Positions 48,800 to 58,495 of a stretch of 64,000 nt of DNA are shown piece after piece. The stretch's first letter is position 1. Every line of letters begins with the position of its first letter. A model generated the notes under the pieces. That model saw only the letters and a program-made list of their open reading frames with translations. It was not told the origin of the DNA and made no database searches. The stretch is from Heliocidaris tuberculata. Lineage: Eukaryota > Echinodermata > Echinoidea > Camarodonta > Echinometridae. The position numbers were made by a program, and so were the translations under genes. The stretch is from positions 31,931,725 to 31,995,724 of the forward strand of contig CM046848.1 of assembly GCA_025618425.1 (NCBI GenBank). Reading direction: 5' to 3'.

Positions 48800-49034
48800 T
48801 TTTTATTCGGTGGCGTGACGTGGATCCAGCAATTGAGGGGGTACTGGTGTCATGGTGAATGAAATGAAGAAGAACGCCGCCGAGTAGGATGACGGAGTGA
48901 AAGGGGTGCAATCATATTATTTTTAAATTGCCTTACCCTTTCCCTTTCTTTCTCTATCTTTCCCTCTCCCTTTTTTAGCTATTTGATTGGGCACGTGCCC
49001 CCTGTGTCCCTGAAGCTACGCCACTGTTTGCATT
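48800..49034. mobile_element. hAT-like MITE
   Basis: The element at 48808-49026 starts CGGTGGCGTGACG and ends GAAGCTACGCCACTG. The flanks TTTTTATT and TTTGCATT agree at 6 of 8 positions. Internal sequence resembles the 45-kb copy (ATTGAGGGG and CACTGGTG-like words after the left end). Confidence 0.65.
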
Positions 49035-50440
49035 CATATCAAGTACGAGTCTTCATGTATCCATTCTATTAACCCGTTAACTACCGACTTCTCTTATTCC
49101 TATACAGGGCCCATGCGGTTCGCATGGTCGATGGGTTTAAAAAAGACTTCTCCCTAGTCATCCCAACATTATCTGATTATTGTAATGTCATTTTCAACAT
49201 CCATAAGAAATAGCCAAAATAAACGTGCATCTTTTCCTACATGTGTACCATGGACCAAATAAATATCTGGAAATCGCTTCCTTCTGAAAAGAAAAATCAC
49301 AACCACGGAACGTTTGAAAAAAATAAGTATGTTCTTGTGAAATAGACTATATCTTCCAACTCCATGAGCACATGAATTCTTTCATTTGTAATAGACATTA
49401 TGTTTTGTTTTGATTATGTTTCCTTGTTATTGTTAGGATTATTTGTTGTTGTTGTTGTTGGTACTCTAATTCAACATATTTGCAACTCATATGGTTACTT
49501 TTTGTGGCTACTTTTTTAGCAGGCAGCCAAGAAAAAAATTGGGGAGGGGGGTACTATTTGTTATTTCGTATGTTAGCATTCTGCTTGTTTTCCTTATAAT
49601 GCTTTGGCAAAATTATTTTATTTGAATTTGAACCATAAGCTCTTTAACCATGGACTCCATCAACGAGCCCATTTGTTTTTTTTTTTTTTTTTGTTTTTTT
49701 TTTTACTGTTTGCTTTCATTTCTGTCATCAGCAACATACAACATGTACAATGAATAATATTATATACATCATGTAATTTTTAGATACAAATACGGTGGAG
49801 TGTCCATTTCACCTGTATTGACAAATGCAACTGTTCTAATTTTTCTACGGGATTTATAATAATGCATAATATTGCATAAAATGTACAAATATTACAAATT
49901 ATACGATTAGTATTTTCACCATTAAAAATGTAGAGTTTCAGTATCTTATTGAATATACGATACATGTCGAATGAGGTAAACGAAACGATTTATTGAACAA
50001 ATACAACAGTTTTGAATAATTCGATTCTATTTTCATTCATATTCAATATCTTTTTTTCAGGATTCATAGCTACACAGACCCTCAAGAAAGAAATGGAAAG
50101 AGAGAGAGAGAGAGATGCAGATTTTCTTGTTATCACACCTACCAGTCAAAGTTAATTTTGTAGATTGCTTTTAAAAGTTTGAACTGTAGAAGCACTATCA
50201 TGACTATGGGTATTCGATGTTTAACGAAGCTCTTCTGTAACAGAATGTCAAATTGGTTCTTGGTCTTGGGAGGCTGGATTGCCTAGAACGATGAAAATAC
50301 ACGTTTGATTTAATTAGAATGGGGTATTTGATACTTTCTGGTGCAAGATCATGTCAACTTTTGAACATCTGTTCTTCTTGACAATAATTCTTCTTGCTGT
50401 TAGTCTTTTTGAGTAAGCAGGACAATGGGAGAGAAAGAGA
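49035..50440. other. Unassigned AT-rich sequence
   Basis: T homopolymers near 49674-49705, a short GA repeat at 50099-50116, and no gene recognised. Confidence 0.6.
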
Positions 50441-50769
50441 TAAAGGTGGGTTTTCACGGGGCACGCGAACGATTCGCGAAGGATGTCAATGTCGAAAAAA
50501 TGGCAAACTCAAACATTCGGAGAAGTTTTTCACGAAGATTTTGCGAACATCACGCACGTCGTGAGTAGGTCGTGCGCATATGACGAAGCTTTTCAGACAT
50601 TTTTGAGAACAAATCACGACTCCCCCGAACAACTGACGACGCTTCCGAACCCCCGCGCATGTTCGGCGAACTTTTTGAGCCTAAAATACGAATGTTGGAC
50701 TTTGCCATTTTTTCGACATTCGCATCCTTCGCGAATCGTTCGCGTGCCCCGTTAAAAGCCCCCTTTTAA
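50441..50769. mobile_element. Harbinger-like MITE with about 80-bp inverted repeats
   Basis: The element at 50444-50766 has ends that match in inverted orientation for about 80 bases. They share CACGCGAACGATTCGCGAAG and GTCGAAAAAATGGCAAA. TAA on each side fits a 3-bp target duplication. The 90-codon + frame across it is an artefact. It lies about 55 bases upstream of the truncated fucosyltransferase copy. Confidence 0.75.
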
Positions 50770-50916
50770 GGGATGTCCACTGAACTAGATCAGTGGGGAT
50801 GTCCTATCCCATCCTAGCTCTAGTATTGAACCCGAATGTGAAACTGGTCCTTAGAGCACTCGGCTGATCCACAAGATTCAACAGGCGCAGAGACATCCCG
50901 GGTATGAATGTGTGAT

Positions 50917-51057
50917 CCCTCTTGCATAAAAAGTTGCGATTAAACGCAACTCAAAAAATTAAACGCAAGTCCCAAATACGCGATCCTGATTGGTTAAAAA
51001 TCGAGTTGCGTTTAATTTTTTGAGTTGCGTTTAATCGAAACTTTTTATGCAAGAGGG
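50917..51057. mobile_element. 141-bp palindromic MITE inside the fucosyltransferase pseudogene
   Basis: Begins CCCTCTTGCATAAAAAGTT and ends with the complement. AACGCAACTCAAAAAATTAA recurs in inverted form in the right half. The paralogue has an uninterrupted sequence at the equivalent point (about 55247), so the insertion happened after the duplication or in one lineage of it. The target duplication is unclear (TGAT to the left, TGCT to the right). Confidence 0.85.
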
Positions 51058-51750
51058 TGCTGGATTGCCAAGTACTGCGCCGAGCGTTGCGACCACTACG
51101 TTGGCAGCATCCACTCACAAAATGGAGTTAGATGCCATGGATGGCATCTAACTGCCACCTTTTGTCTTGGAGGAGAGGCGAGTTCGTCCAGGAACTTAGA
51201 AAACGCCTTCCTGTTGATACCTACGGCAGGTGTGGTAATAATTATGGGCTCACTCTCTGCCGAACAAGCTAATATACTTCTACCGCAATACAAATTTTAT
51301 TTAGCTTTAGAAAACAGTGAATGTCAAGATTACATAACGGAGAAAATCTGGAAAATCTCACTCCTCCAAGGCGTTGTGCCAGTAGTGTACGGAGCGAAAC
51401 GTGAAAACTACGAGCGGTTGCTACCGAAGAATTCCTTTATTTACATCGAAGATTTCAGCAACATGAGCTCATTTGTGGATCACATCCATGCGCTAGACGC
51501 CGACGAAGCCCGTTATAATAAGTATTTTGAATGGACAAGGAAGGGTGAGGTGATTTGTTTTTCTTATCGGTCATTGAGTATATTTTCTCCAGAGATCAAT
51601 TTTTGTTATTTTCTGAGGAAACTGATCCACCTGTCAATCCATCCAGAGACCTCGTGGCAGAAGAAGACACCAGACTTTCCATCGTGGTGGAGAGGACAAT
51701 TCCTTGACCCCTCCATCGAGAAGCGTGTGCTTGGATTAAACGTTCATCAG

Positions 51751-51888
51751 GGCCCCTTTTCATAAAACTTGTTATCAATAATAATTGCAACAGATCTAGG
51801 ACAAATCTGTTCTCAGTTTTTGAAATGCTGTGATTTCAGTAGCTTATAACAGTCACTGTGACTTGTTATTGATAACAGAAGATAATGG
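51751..51888. mobile_element. 138-bp insertion, MITE-like, at the pseudogene C-terminus
   Basis: Present only in this copy; the other copy reads straight from CATCAG into AAGAAGAAACG. It starts GGCCCCTTTTCATAAAAC, a Harbinger-like end, and contains CTTGTTATCAATAA with an inverted partner TTATTGATAACA near the right side. The right terminus is diverged or truncated. It ends the open frame four codons after the junction. Confidence 0.7.
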
Positions 51889-52214
51889 AAGAAGAAACGC
51901 TCCTGAGACATCACATCTCCTTAAAAATAAAGTTGAGTTCTGTTCACTTCGATTACACTGAGAAAGAAACTCCATTGGAAGCAATAAGGAAAGGTTAATA
52001 TGTATTACATAAGAATGTGTGTACGAAATCTTGCTGGAGATCACATGCACTGCTCACAAGAATGTATATGTGGGACTACACACTCATGTGGCATGAAAGT
52101 TTGGTTGAAACTTTTCAGCTATTCCTTGTCATATTTCGAATATGAGTGCATTTGAAGAGCAACCCTTTTCAGTGGACATTTCTTCTATGTATGATATTCT
52201 TCCAAACCGACAAA

Positions 52215-53590
52215 AAAAAAAAAAAAAAAAGAATGAAAAAGCTAACAAATTACTTTTCACCTTGACCAGAACTTAACCTTCTCTTTGAATTGAACTTTGA
52301 AAGTTTGAATTCAAATCGGACAAACAATAAGAAAGTTATGAATTTTTGAAAGTTGTAATGATGGAAATCAAAACTTGGCGCATTAGTCATTCGACTGTGA
52401 CGTATTGGGGAGAACGCTCGCTTTTGTTGTACTTTAGAATATCATTAATTTCCTGCTTTCTCCTAAACGTCTTTACTCTCTGATCAGTACTCGCAATAAT
52501 ACAGCACGTTATAGGTACTCCAAAAAAATTAACTTGTCATAAATTTTCAAAAATGGTATCTTACAGTCATTTCGAATTTATGGGAAAGAAGTAAGCCACT
52601 ACATCACAGTAACATTACCGATATGGCCAATTTGAAAATCCCATGTGCGCAGTGATTACACCAAAGAGTTACATACGCAGAACATGAAATGTAATTCTGT
52701 GGATTACACCTTTCAGAAATTCCTAAAAACGTCCTATACTGTTTGTCCGATTTACCAAATCTGCTTCTCTGATTTTTCTGCCTTTTTTTATACTGAGCTG
52801 TTATCATATGTGTATTATCCTTTGTATTATGCCATTTGATTTATATGCTTATATTTTGCTTTCTCATGTACAAATGTAAACCGATCGTGGAAACAAACAA
52901 AATCAAAATCAAAATCAAAATCAAATTTTTAAAAATAGGTCCAAGGGAACCTGTCCAATGGCAAGTGTTTAAGCAAACCTCACTTGTCAAATTCAAAAAG
53001 AGAAATTACAGCTTACGTAGCACCGCTACTTTTTAGTATAGCTACTAGGGACTTTCACAAGTTTGTTGTCGGTGTTGATAAAGGCCATGTTCGGGCAATA
53101 CTAATTATATAATTTGAAAAGATGTTTGGTACTACAAAACCGAAGCATACTAAAGCTTTTCGTCTTGCAGTCATCAGAGTAGACCGCAAGAATGAACAGA
53201 AGTGTGTGTGTGTGTCTGAGTGTGTGTGTAATTGGGTTTTTACCATAGACAAATTAAAACTTAGTATTTACAGACGTGCATCAATCAGATATGATTATTT
53301 ACGTGTGGGGACCGACCTTTAACATGAGTCAGTCTCGAACCTGGTTTCGCTGAATCAGTTTATAACTTCTACTGTTAGCTGGATTACAGGCGCACTCCGC
53401 AACGTCAAGTTAATGAACAGAAAGCCGAGATTGAACAATATAAAGAAAACTAAAGGAATAAAAGGCGCGAAATAATTATAATGAGTTTTGACTAGACGTC
53501 TAAAGATAGGCGGTAAATTGGGTTTATTGCCAGCCGGTTTATGAAAATTAGTAAGGAAGCTTATAAGTGCCAACCAAATGACGAGATAAG
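52215..53590. other. Unassigned spacer; possible LINE tail at 52880-52925
   Basis: After a poly-A run at 52212-52230 no gene is recognised. A five-fold AAAATC repeat at about 52900-52925 following AACAAAC looks like a LINE 3' tail, without coding remnant. A GT-rich patch lies at 53202-53231. Confidence 0.45.
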
Positions 53591-53600
53591 AATACGAGAA

Positions 53601-53890
53601 GACGAGTTGTTGGAACTCGGCAAGGCGACTAGTTTGAGACGAGAAGACAAGATGACGAGTTGTTGAAACTCGGCAAGTCGACTTGTTTGGGACAAAAATA
53701 TAAGTTGACGAGTTGATGGAACTCGGCAAGTCGACTTGTTTGGGACAAGAAGACAGGATGGCGAGTTGTTTGAACTCGGGAAGTCGACTTGTTTGGGACA
53801 AGAAGATGAGATGACGACTTGCCGAGTTCCAATAACTCGTCAACTCGTCTTCATGTCCCAAACAAGTCGACTTGCCAAGTTCCAATACAA
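53601..53890. repeat. 53-bp tandem repeat with one inverted copy
   Basis: Four direct copies start near 53601, 53654, 53706 and 53760, each carrying GACGAGTTGTTGGAACTCGG and most AAGTCGACTTGTTTGGGAC. A copy in inverted orientation follows at about 53816-53890. Each unit contains two small palindromes (GAGTT...AACTC and AAGTCGACTT). The 187-codon minus frame over it is a repeat translation. Confidence 0.85.
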
Positions 53891-53894
53891 GGTA

Positions 53895-54810
53895 TGTCTG
53901 CATTGACAAACTATCCATTTATCTTTGCAGAAAATTTGATGAGTATAGCATTAACATTTCTTGAGTTACATAAATTTGGAGATGACCATGCAATACAGCC
54001 CACTGGTTGCTAGCTGGGAGAGTTTGCCATTTCAGGCACTGGAAATAAAATAAGCCCTTTTTGCAAATTTGCATACGATCTGCGGTTCGACTGAGCTCCG
54101 GATGACTACACAACCAGATCACAGCTGCATGTAATATACAAATATTTCTCCATGACGTCATCTGTCTCTATAACTCATTATTTTCTACACTACGTAGTGT
54201 AGAGTTCAGTGTCATAACTGAGTAAAGTAACATAATAGGCTTTACGTATGAATACCATAGAATTATTGACTTGCTCCTTCACGCTCTCTTCTCGAGAAGA
54301 ATGAACAGAGATGTGCAATTTTTTTATGTACACTACGGCTTTTTACAAGTGGGATCGTGCTACATAATAGGGATGTGCAGTACCCTATAAACCTACGGAG
54401 TTTTAACAACTGGAAGTGCAACATAATTTGACTTATATCTCGAGGATGGTAAAAGACCTACGTGTTAAAATACCAGATCTCTATAAGTTTAAATGAACAC
54501 CTGCTGTATTTGGATAACATCGAGGCGCAATTTAGCATTATTGTGAGCAAAAGAACTCGCCGTCTATAATTTTTACTCAGAGCATACTTCAGCAGGTGTG
54601 ATAAGCCAAAGGATATGAACAGTGACGCGCATTCGACAAACTCCCTGTTGTTGTAACACATTGGATTGCTGGGGAGCATCATACTTGGACAACGTTTGCC
54701 AAGGGTCTGAAGAGGTTGTTGTGATATATATTGTATTTTCAACTTTCTTGATTGGAATATCTCAAACAATTTGTGACTCTACAAATCATTGCAGATGTGG
54801 ATAAAAGAGA
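53895..54810. other. Upstream region of the fucosyltransferase frame
   Basis: No gene recognised. TCATTGCAG at about 54787-54795 could be a splice acceptor just before the coding start, which would place a non-coding 5' exon upstream. No TATA box can be assigned with confidence. Confidence 0.35.
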
Positions 54811-56293
54811 ATGCTTCTCATACGCCATATGTTCACACTTTGCATTTTTTCAACAGTGTTCATAATTGTAGTAATTATGACTAACTGTAGAACTGGAATT
54901 AATTGCCATAGAAGAACGATGCAGTCTTTTGACAGAACGCTGTCTGCAGAAGATAAGCATTATGGTATTAGGAAGCTTCTTCGAAAGAACAAGGATGGAC
55001 TCCATATCGAGGAGCATCCTAGAGACTTGAACCATTCTGATTTTAATGAGACTTCTGCTGAGGAACTCGAAGCAAAGGCAATTAGAAGCAAATTGAGTAG
55101 AAGAATTGCTGTTGTAGAAGATGAGGTATTGAACCCGAATGTGAAACTGGTCCTTAGCGCACTGTCTGATGTGCCTTTAAAAGACAATCGGCTGATCCAC
55201 AAGATTCAACAGGCGCAGAGACATCCCGGGTATGAATGTGTGATCAGGATTGCCAAGTACTGTGCCGAGCGTTGCGACCACTACGTCGGCGGCATCCACT
55301 CACGAAAATGGGAGCGATTTCATTGCGCTTTCGCCGAACCTTGCAAAGTAGAAACCCGTTTTGTTGGTAATCTCACCACCGAGATCATGCAGTCCTCCGA
55401 TGTACTATTCATCATTTCTTCGCTCCATAAGGGTCTTCGGATGAAGAAGTTACTGGGTTCCCGACCACCAGGACAACTCTGGATCCTATCCTCCAGAGAG
55501 AGTCCTCTTCACGATGTCGAATATGCGCCTCAGGGTTTAACGGGAAACCCTTTCAATCTAAGCATGACCTACGCCAAAGAAACCGATATACATATCCCTT
55601 ACTGCCTTTTACAGGAGCATCAGACTCGCCCTCCTCCGTTACCCAAGAAGACGAAATTGATGGCATGGATGGCATCTAATTGCCACCTTTTGTCTTGGAG
55701 GAGAGGCGAGTTCGTCCAGGAACTTAAAAAAAAACCTTCCTGTTGATACCTACGGCAGGTGTGGCAATATGGGCTCACTCTCTGCCAAACAAGCTAATAT
55801 ACTTCTACCGCAATATAAGTTTTATTTAGCTTTAGAAAACAGTGAATGCCGAGATTACATAACGGAGAAAATCTGGAAAACATCACTCCTCCAAGGCGTT
55901 GTGCCAGTAGTGTACGGAGCGAAACGTGAAAATTACGAGCGGTTGCTACCGGAGAATTCCTTTATTTACATCGAAGATTTCAGCAACATGAGCTCATTTG
56001 TGGATCACATCCATGCGCTAGACGCCGATGAAGCCCGTTATAATAAGTATTTTGAATGGAGAAGGAAGGGTGAGGTGATTTGTTTTTCTTATCGGTCATT
56101 AAGTATATTTTCTCCAGAGATCAATTTTTGTTATTTTCTGAGGAAACTGATCCACCTGTCCATCCATCCAGAGACCTCGTGGCAGAAGAAGACACCAGAC
56201 TTCGCATCATGGTGGAAAGGACAATGCCTCGACCCCTCCATCGAGAAGCGTGTGCTTGGATTCGACGTTCATCAGAAGAAGAAACGCTCCTGA
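54811..56293 (+). CDS. Alpha-1,3-fucosyltransferase-like protein (GT10), one frameshift
   Basis: Predicted Golgi type II membrane enzyme that would transfer fucose from GDP-fucose to N-acetylglucosamine-containing glycans. The first frame (54811-55746) has an anchor at residues about 7-23, a stem with sequons NHS and NET, then the acceptor-side domain. GQLWILSSRESP (221-232) and FNLSMTYAKETDIHIPY (248-264) match the GT10 ESP and FNWTMTYR-like motifs. The second frame (55769-56293) holds YKFYLALENSEC, DYITEKIW, PVVYGAKRENYERLLP and SFIYIEDF, the GDP-fucose-binding region. A run of nine A (55725-55733) shifts the frame; eight A would keep one frame of about 490 codons, longer than most family members. 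So it is a recent pseudogene or a sequencing/assembly error. ATG at 54811 has A at -3 and precedes the anchor. A 48-base GT..AG segment near 56070 could be a very short intron but reads in frame. AATAAA lies near 56597. Substrate specificity is not readable. Confidence 0.85.
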
Positions 56294-56596
56294 GACATCA
56301 CATCTAATCTATATGACACTGAGAAAGAAACTCCCTTGGAAGCAATAAGGAAAGGTTAATATGTATTACATAAGAATGTATGTACGAAATCTTGCTGGAG
56401 ATCACATGCACTGCTCATAAAAATGTATATGTGGGACTACACACACATGTGACATGAAAGTTTGGTTGAAACATTTTAGCCATTCTTTGTTATATTTCGA
56501 ATATGAGTGCATTTGAAGAGTAACCCTTTTCAGTGGACATTTCTTCTATCCCGAGTGTCCCCCCCCCCAAACGATACACTTTTAAAAGGGCACCCA

Positions 56597-56602
56597 AATA
56601 AA
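56597..56602 (+). promoter_or_regulatory. Candidate polyadenylation signal
   Basis: AATAAA about 300 bases after the stop codon of the fucosyltransferase frame. The first match downstream; its use is unproven. Confidence 0.3.
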
Positions 56603-56639
56603 AAAATCTTCGTGAATTTTAGGGAAATTTCTATATACT

Positions 56640-57345
56640 AGTACTTCATCCATTTTATGTTTTATTTGGGTTGTATATTATTCCTAAGTTAAGTGCCAAA
56701 TCAATTTTTGATTCTATAAATATATTTTGCGTCTTAGTTCTAATTTTTTTTTTTTTTTACTTGGTCTGCATGTAGATTCTTTGTAATTTATGCGCCGAAC
56801 CAATTTTCTGTTCGATATAAACTTTTTGCGTTGTATACTTCATCCATTTTATGTTTTATTTGGGTTGTATATTTTCCATTAGTTACGCGCCAAATCAATT
56901 TCCAATCGATTAAAAAAAAAAAAAAAAAAATTTGCGTTGTATACTTCATTCATTTCATATTTTATTTGGGTTGTATAATTATTATCCCTATAAGTTAAGC
57001 GCCAAATCTATTTTCGATTCGATAAATGTAGTTTGCGTCTTAGTTCTAATTTATTTGTTGTTTCATTTGGTCTATAGATTCTTTGTAATTTATGCGCCGA
57101 AGCAATTTTCTATTCGATAAAAACATTTTGCCTTGTATATTTCATTCATTTGTTGTTTGATTTGGGGTATAGAATCCCCGTAAGTTATGCCGGAAATCAA
57201 GTTTTGATTCTTTAAAAACATTCTCGGTTGTATGACTTCATTCATTTGTTGTTTTATTTGGGTTTTTCATTATTTTTTATTCATTTGTTGTTTCATTAGG
57301 GTTGGATGTTATCCGTAAGTTCCACCCCAAATCAATTTTCGAGTG
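56640..57345. repeat. Diverged tandem repeat, unit about 96 bp, seven copies
   Basis: The word (G/T)GCGCC(A/G)AA(T/C)CAATTTTC-like recurs near 56693, 56792, 56887, 56999, 57094, 57188 and 57324, with CATTTTATGTTTTATTTGGG or ATTTGTTGTTTCATTTGG between. Neighbouring units alternate between two types (CAAATC and GAACC/GAAGC), suggesting a dimer order. Poly-A and poly-T runs are inserted in some units. Non-coding. Confidence 0.85.
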
Positions 57346-57473
57346 TTTGTCAGCCCCGGCGCTATACATAGCAGACGACAAAGCGATAATGCGATCGCGA
57401 TAATTCCACTGTCGCGTCTTGGCGTTCGCCGAACGTGCACGCATAAAAAAACGCACACGCATAGAAAACTGCT

Positions 57474-57507
57474 CGCGCGGAACTCAACTCCAGTTGAGTT
57501 CCGCGCG
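57474..57507. repeat. 34-base near-perfect palindrome
   Basis: CGCGCGGAACTCAACT, two bases, then its exact complement. The 16-bp stem could extrude as a cruciform or fold as a hairpin RNA. It sits in a CpG-rich block (57340-57520) after the satellite. Confidence 0.9.
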
Positions 57508-57519
57508 TCGTTCGTTCAC

Positions 57520-58490
57520 GCTGTCCTTTATTCTCTTCAAACTCCTTAACCGCTAACCTGTAGAATGCCGGGTAAAGTTATTTGGGGTTAATTTTATACA
57601 TTCTAACTGTATACAAATTATTTTTTTGGCCTCAGAGACCCTTTAAAGTTAAACTTCAACTTTATTCTCTTTACTCTCCTTGGACTAATGATGTTGTTAC
57701 AGAGATGAACATTTAAGATGTTTTTAAAATAAAAACGATAAATATACATGTATATCTTAGAATCTATTGCTGACATTACAACCTTATATTATGTCTTTGC
57801 TAGAATTACAGTGGGTCACGCTGTTTCATACGTGGCAATATTTCAGAACGAATTCTTAATGGCCACCTAATAAATACAAATTCTGGAATACATTTCAAGG
57901 AACTTTCGAGGGTGAAACGAACGAAGGACACCTTTTTCAGATAATTTACGATTTACAAATATATTTCTTACTCTGAATTTTTTTTAAACGAACTATTATG
58001 GTCCCTGAAAGTATACTAAAAGATCTAGGGGGATTCGTTTCCACCCTCGCTTTGAGTTGAGATCTCAACTTCTAAGATTATTTTCAAATATTGGCACGGT
58101 ACTTGGCTTGTAAGAAGTAAGTACCTTTTTGTTTTTAGTTTATCGAGGGCATTTGAAAAATGCCACAAGCAGATATAGTGTAAACGAGATTGTCCAACTT
58201 TGTGTTGGTTCCGTAAATACAGAAACAACGGGGTGATAGCATTCATTGGAAAGGTCTCTGAAGTCGGTAAATAGTTAAACTTACACAAAAGGATAGAATT
58301 AGAATGTATGCGGCTTTATGCCATATTATTGTTAATGCTTTTTATGAAGTTTGAATAAATCTGCATTAGATATTGGAAATTGTATCACATTTTAGGAGGT
58401 AAATATTATATGATGTTTTAACTATCGGACTCGGGACTGGAATCGTTTAGTTGACCGTTTTCCTCCTCTAATATTCCAGAGGTTGTATTG
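57520..58490. other. Unassigned AT-rich sequence
   Basis: Nothing recognised. Confidence 0.6.
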
Positions 58491-58495
58491 CGTTC

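Larger units (their letters stand above)
50822..52211 (+). pseudogene. 5'-truncated fucosyltransferase (GT10) pseudogene copy
   Basis: Homology to the locus at 54811-56293 begins inside that coding region (equivalent of 55129) and continues through its 3' flank, to about 52188 or weakly 52211. The last ~510 coding bases are about 96% identical by my count. Compared with that copy it has lost about 25 bases near 50862. A 141-bp palindromic MITE interrupts it (50917-51057). About 345 bases of the middle are missing, and that junction carries a 10-13 base templated inverted insertion (51126-51138). It gains 4 bases near 51235, and a second 138-bp element (51751-51888) truncates the C-terminus. 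The donor-substrate region survives: YKFYLALENSEC, DYITEKIW, VVPVVYGAKRENYERLLP. A stop lies before the first insertion. An A run (52212-52230) follows, but the polyadenylation signal of the other copy is absent, so duplication at the DNA level fits better than retroposition. Confidence 0.85.

Noticed and set aside
50483..50755. 90-codon plus-strand frame
   Set aside because: Lies wholly inside a palindromic MITE; the inverted ends explain it.
52640..52930. Possible LINE insertion ending in an AAAATC repeat
   Set aside because: The translation upstream has no ORF2 motifs; noted only inside the spacer entry.
53355..53918. 187-codon minus-strand frame with repeated SQTSRL-like motif
   Set aside because: Translation of the 53-bp tandem repeat; the protein periodicity follows the DNA period and the frame changes between units.
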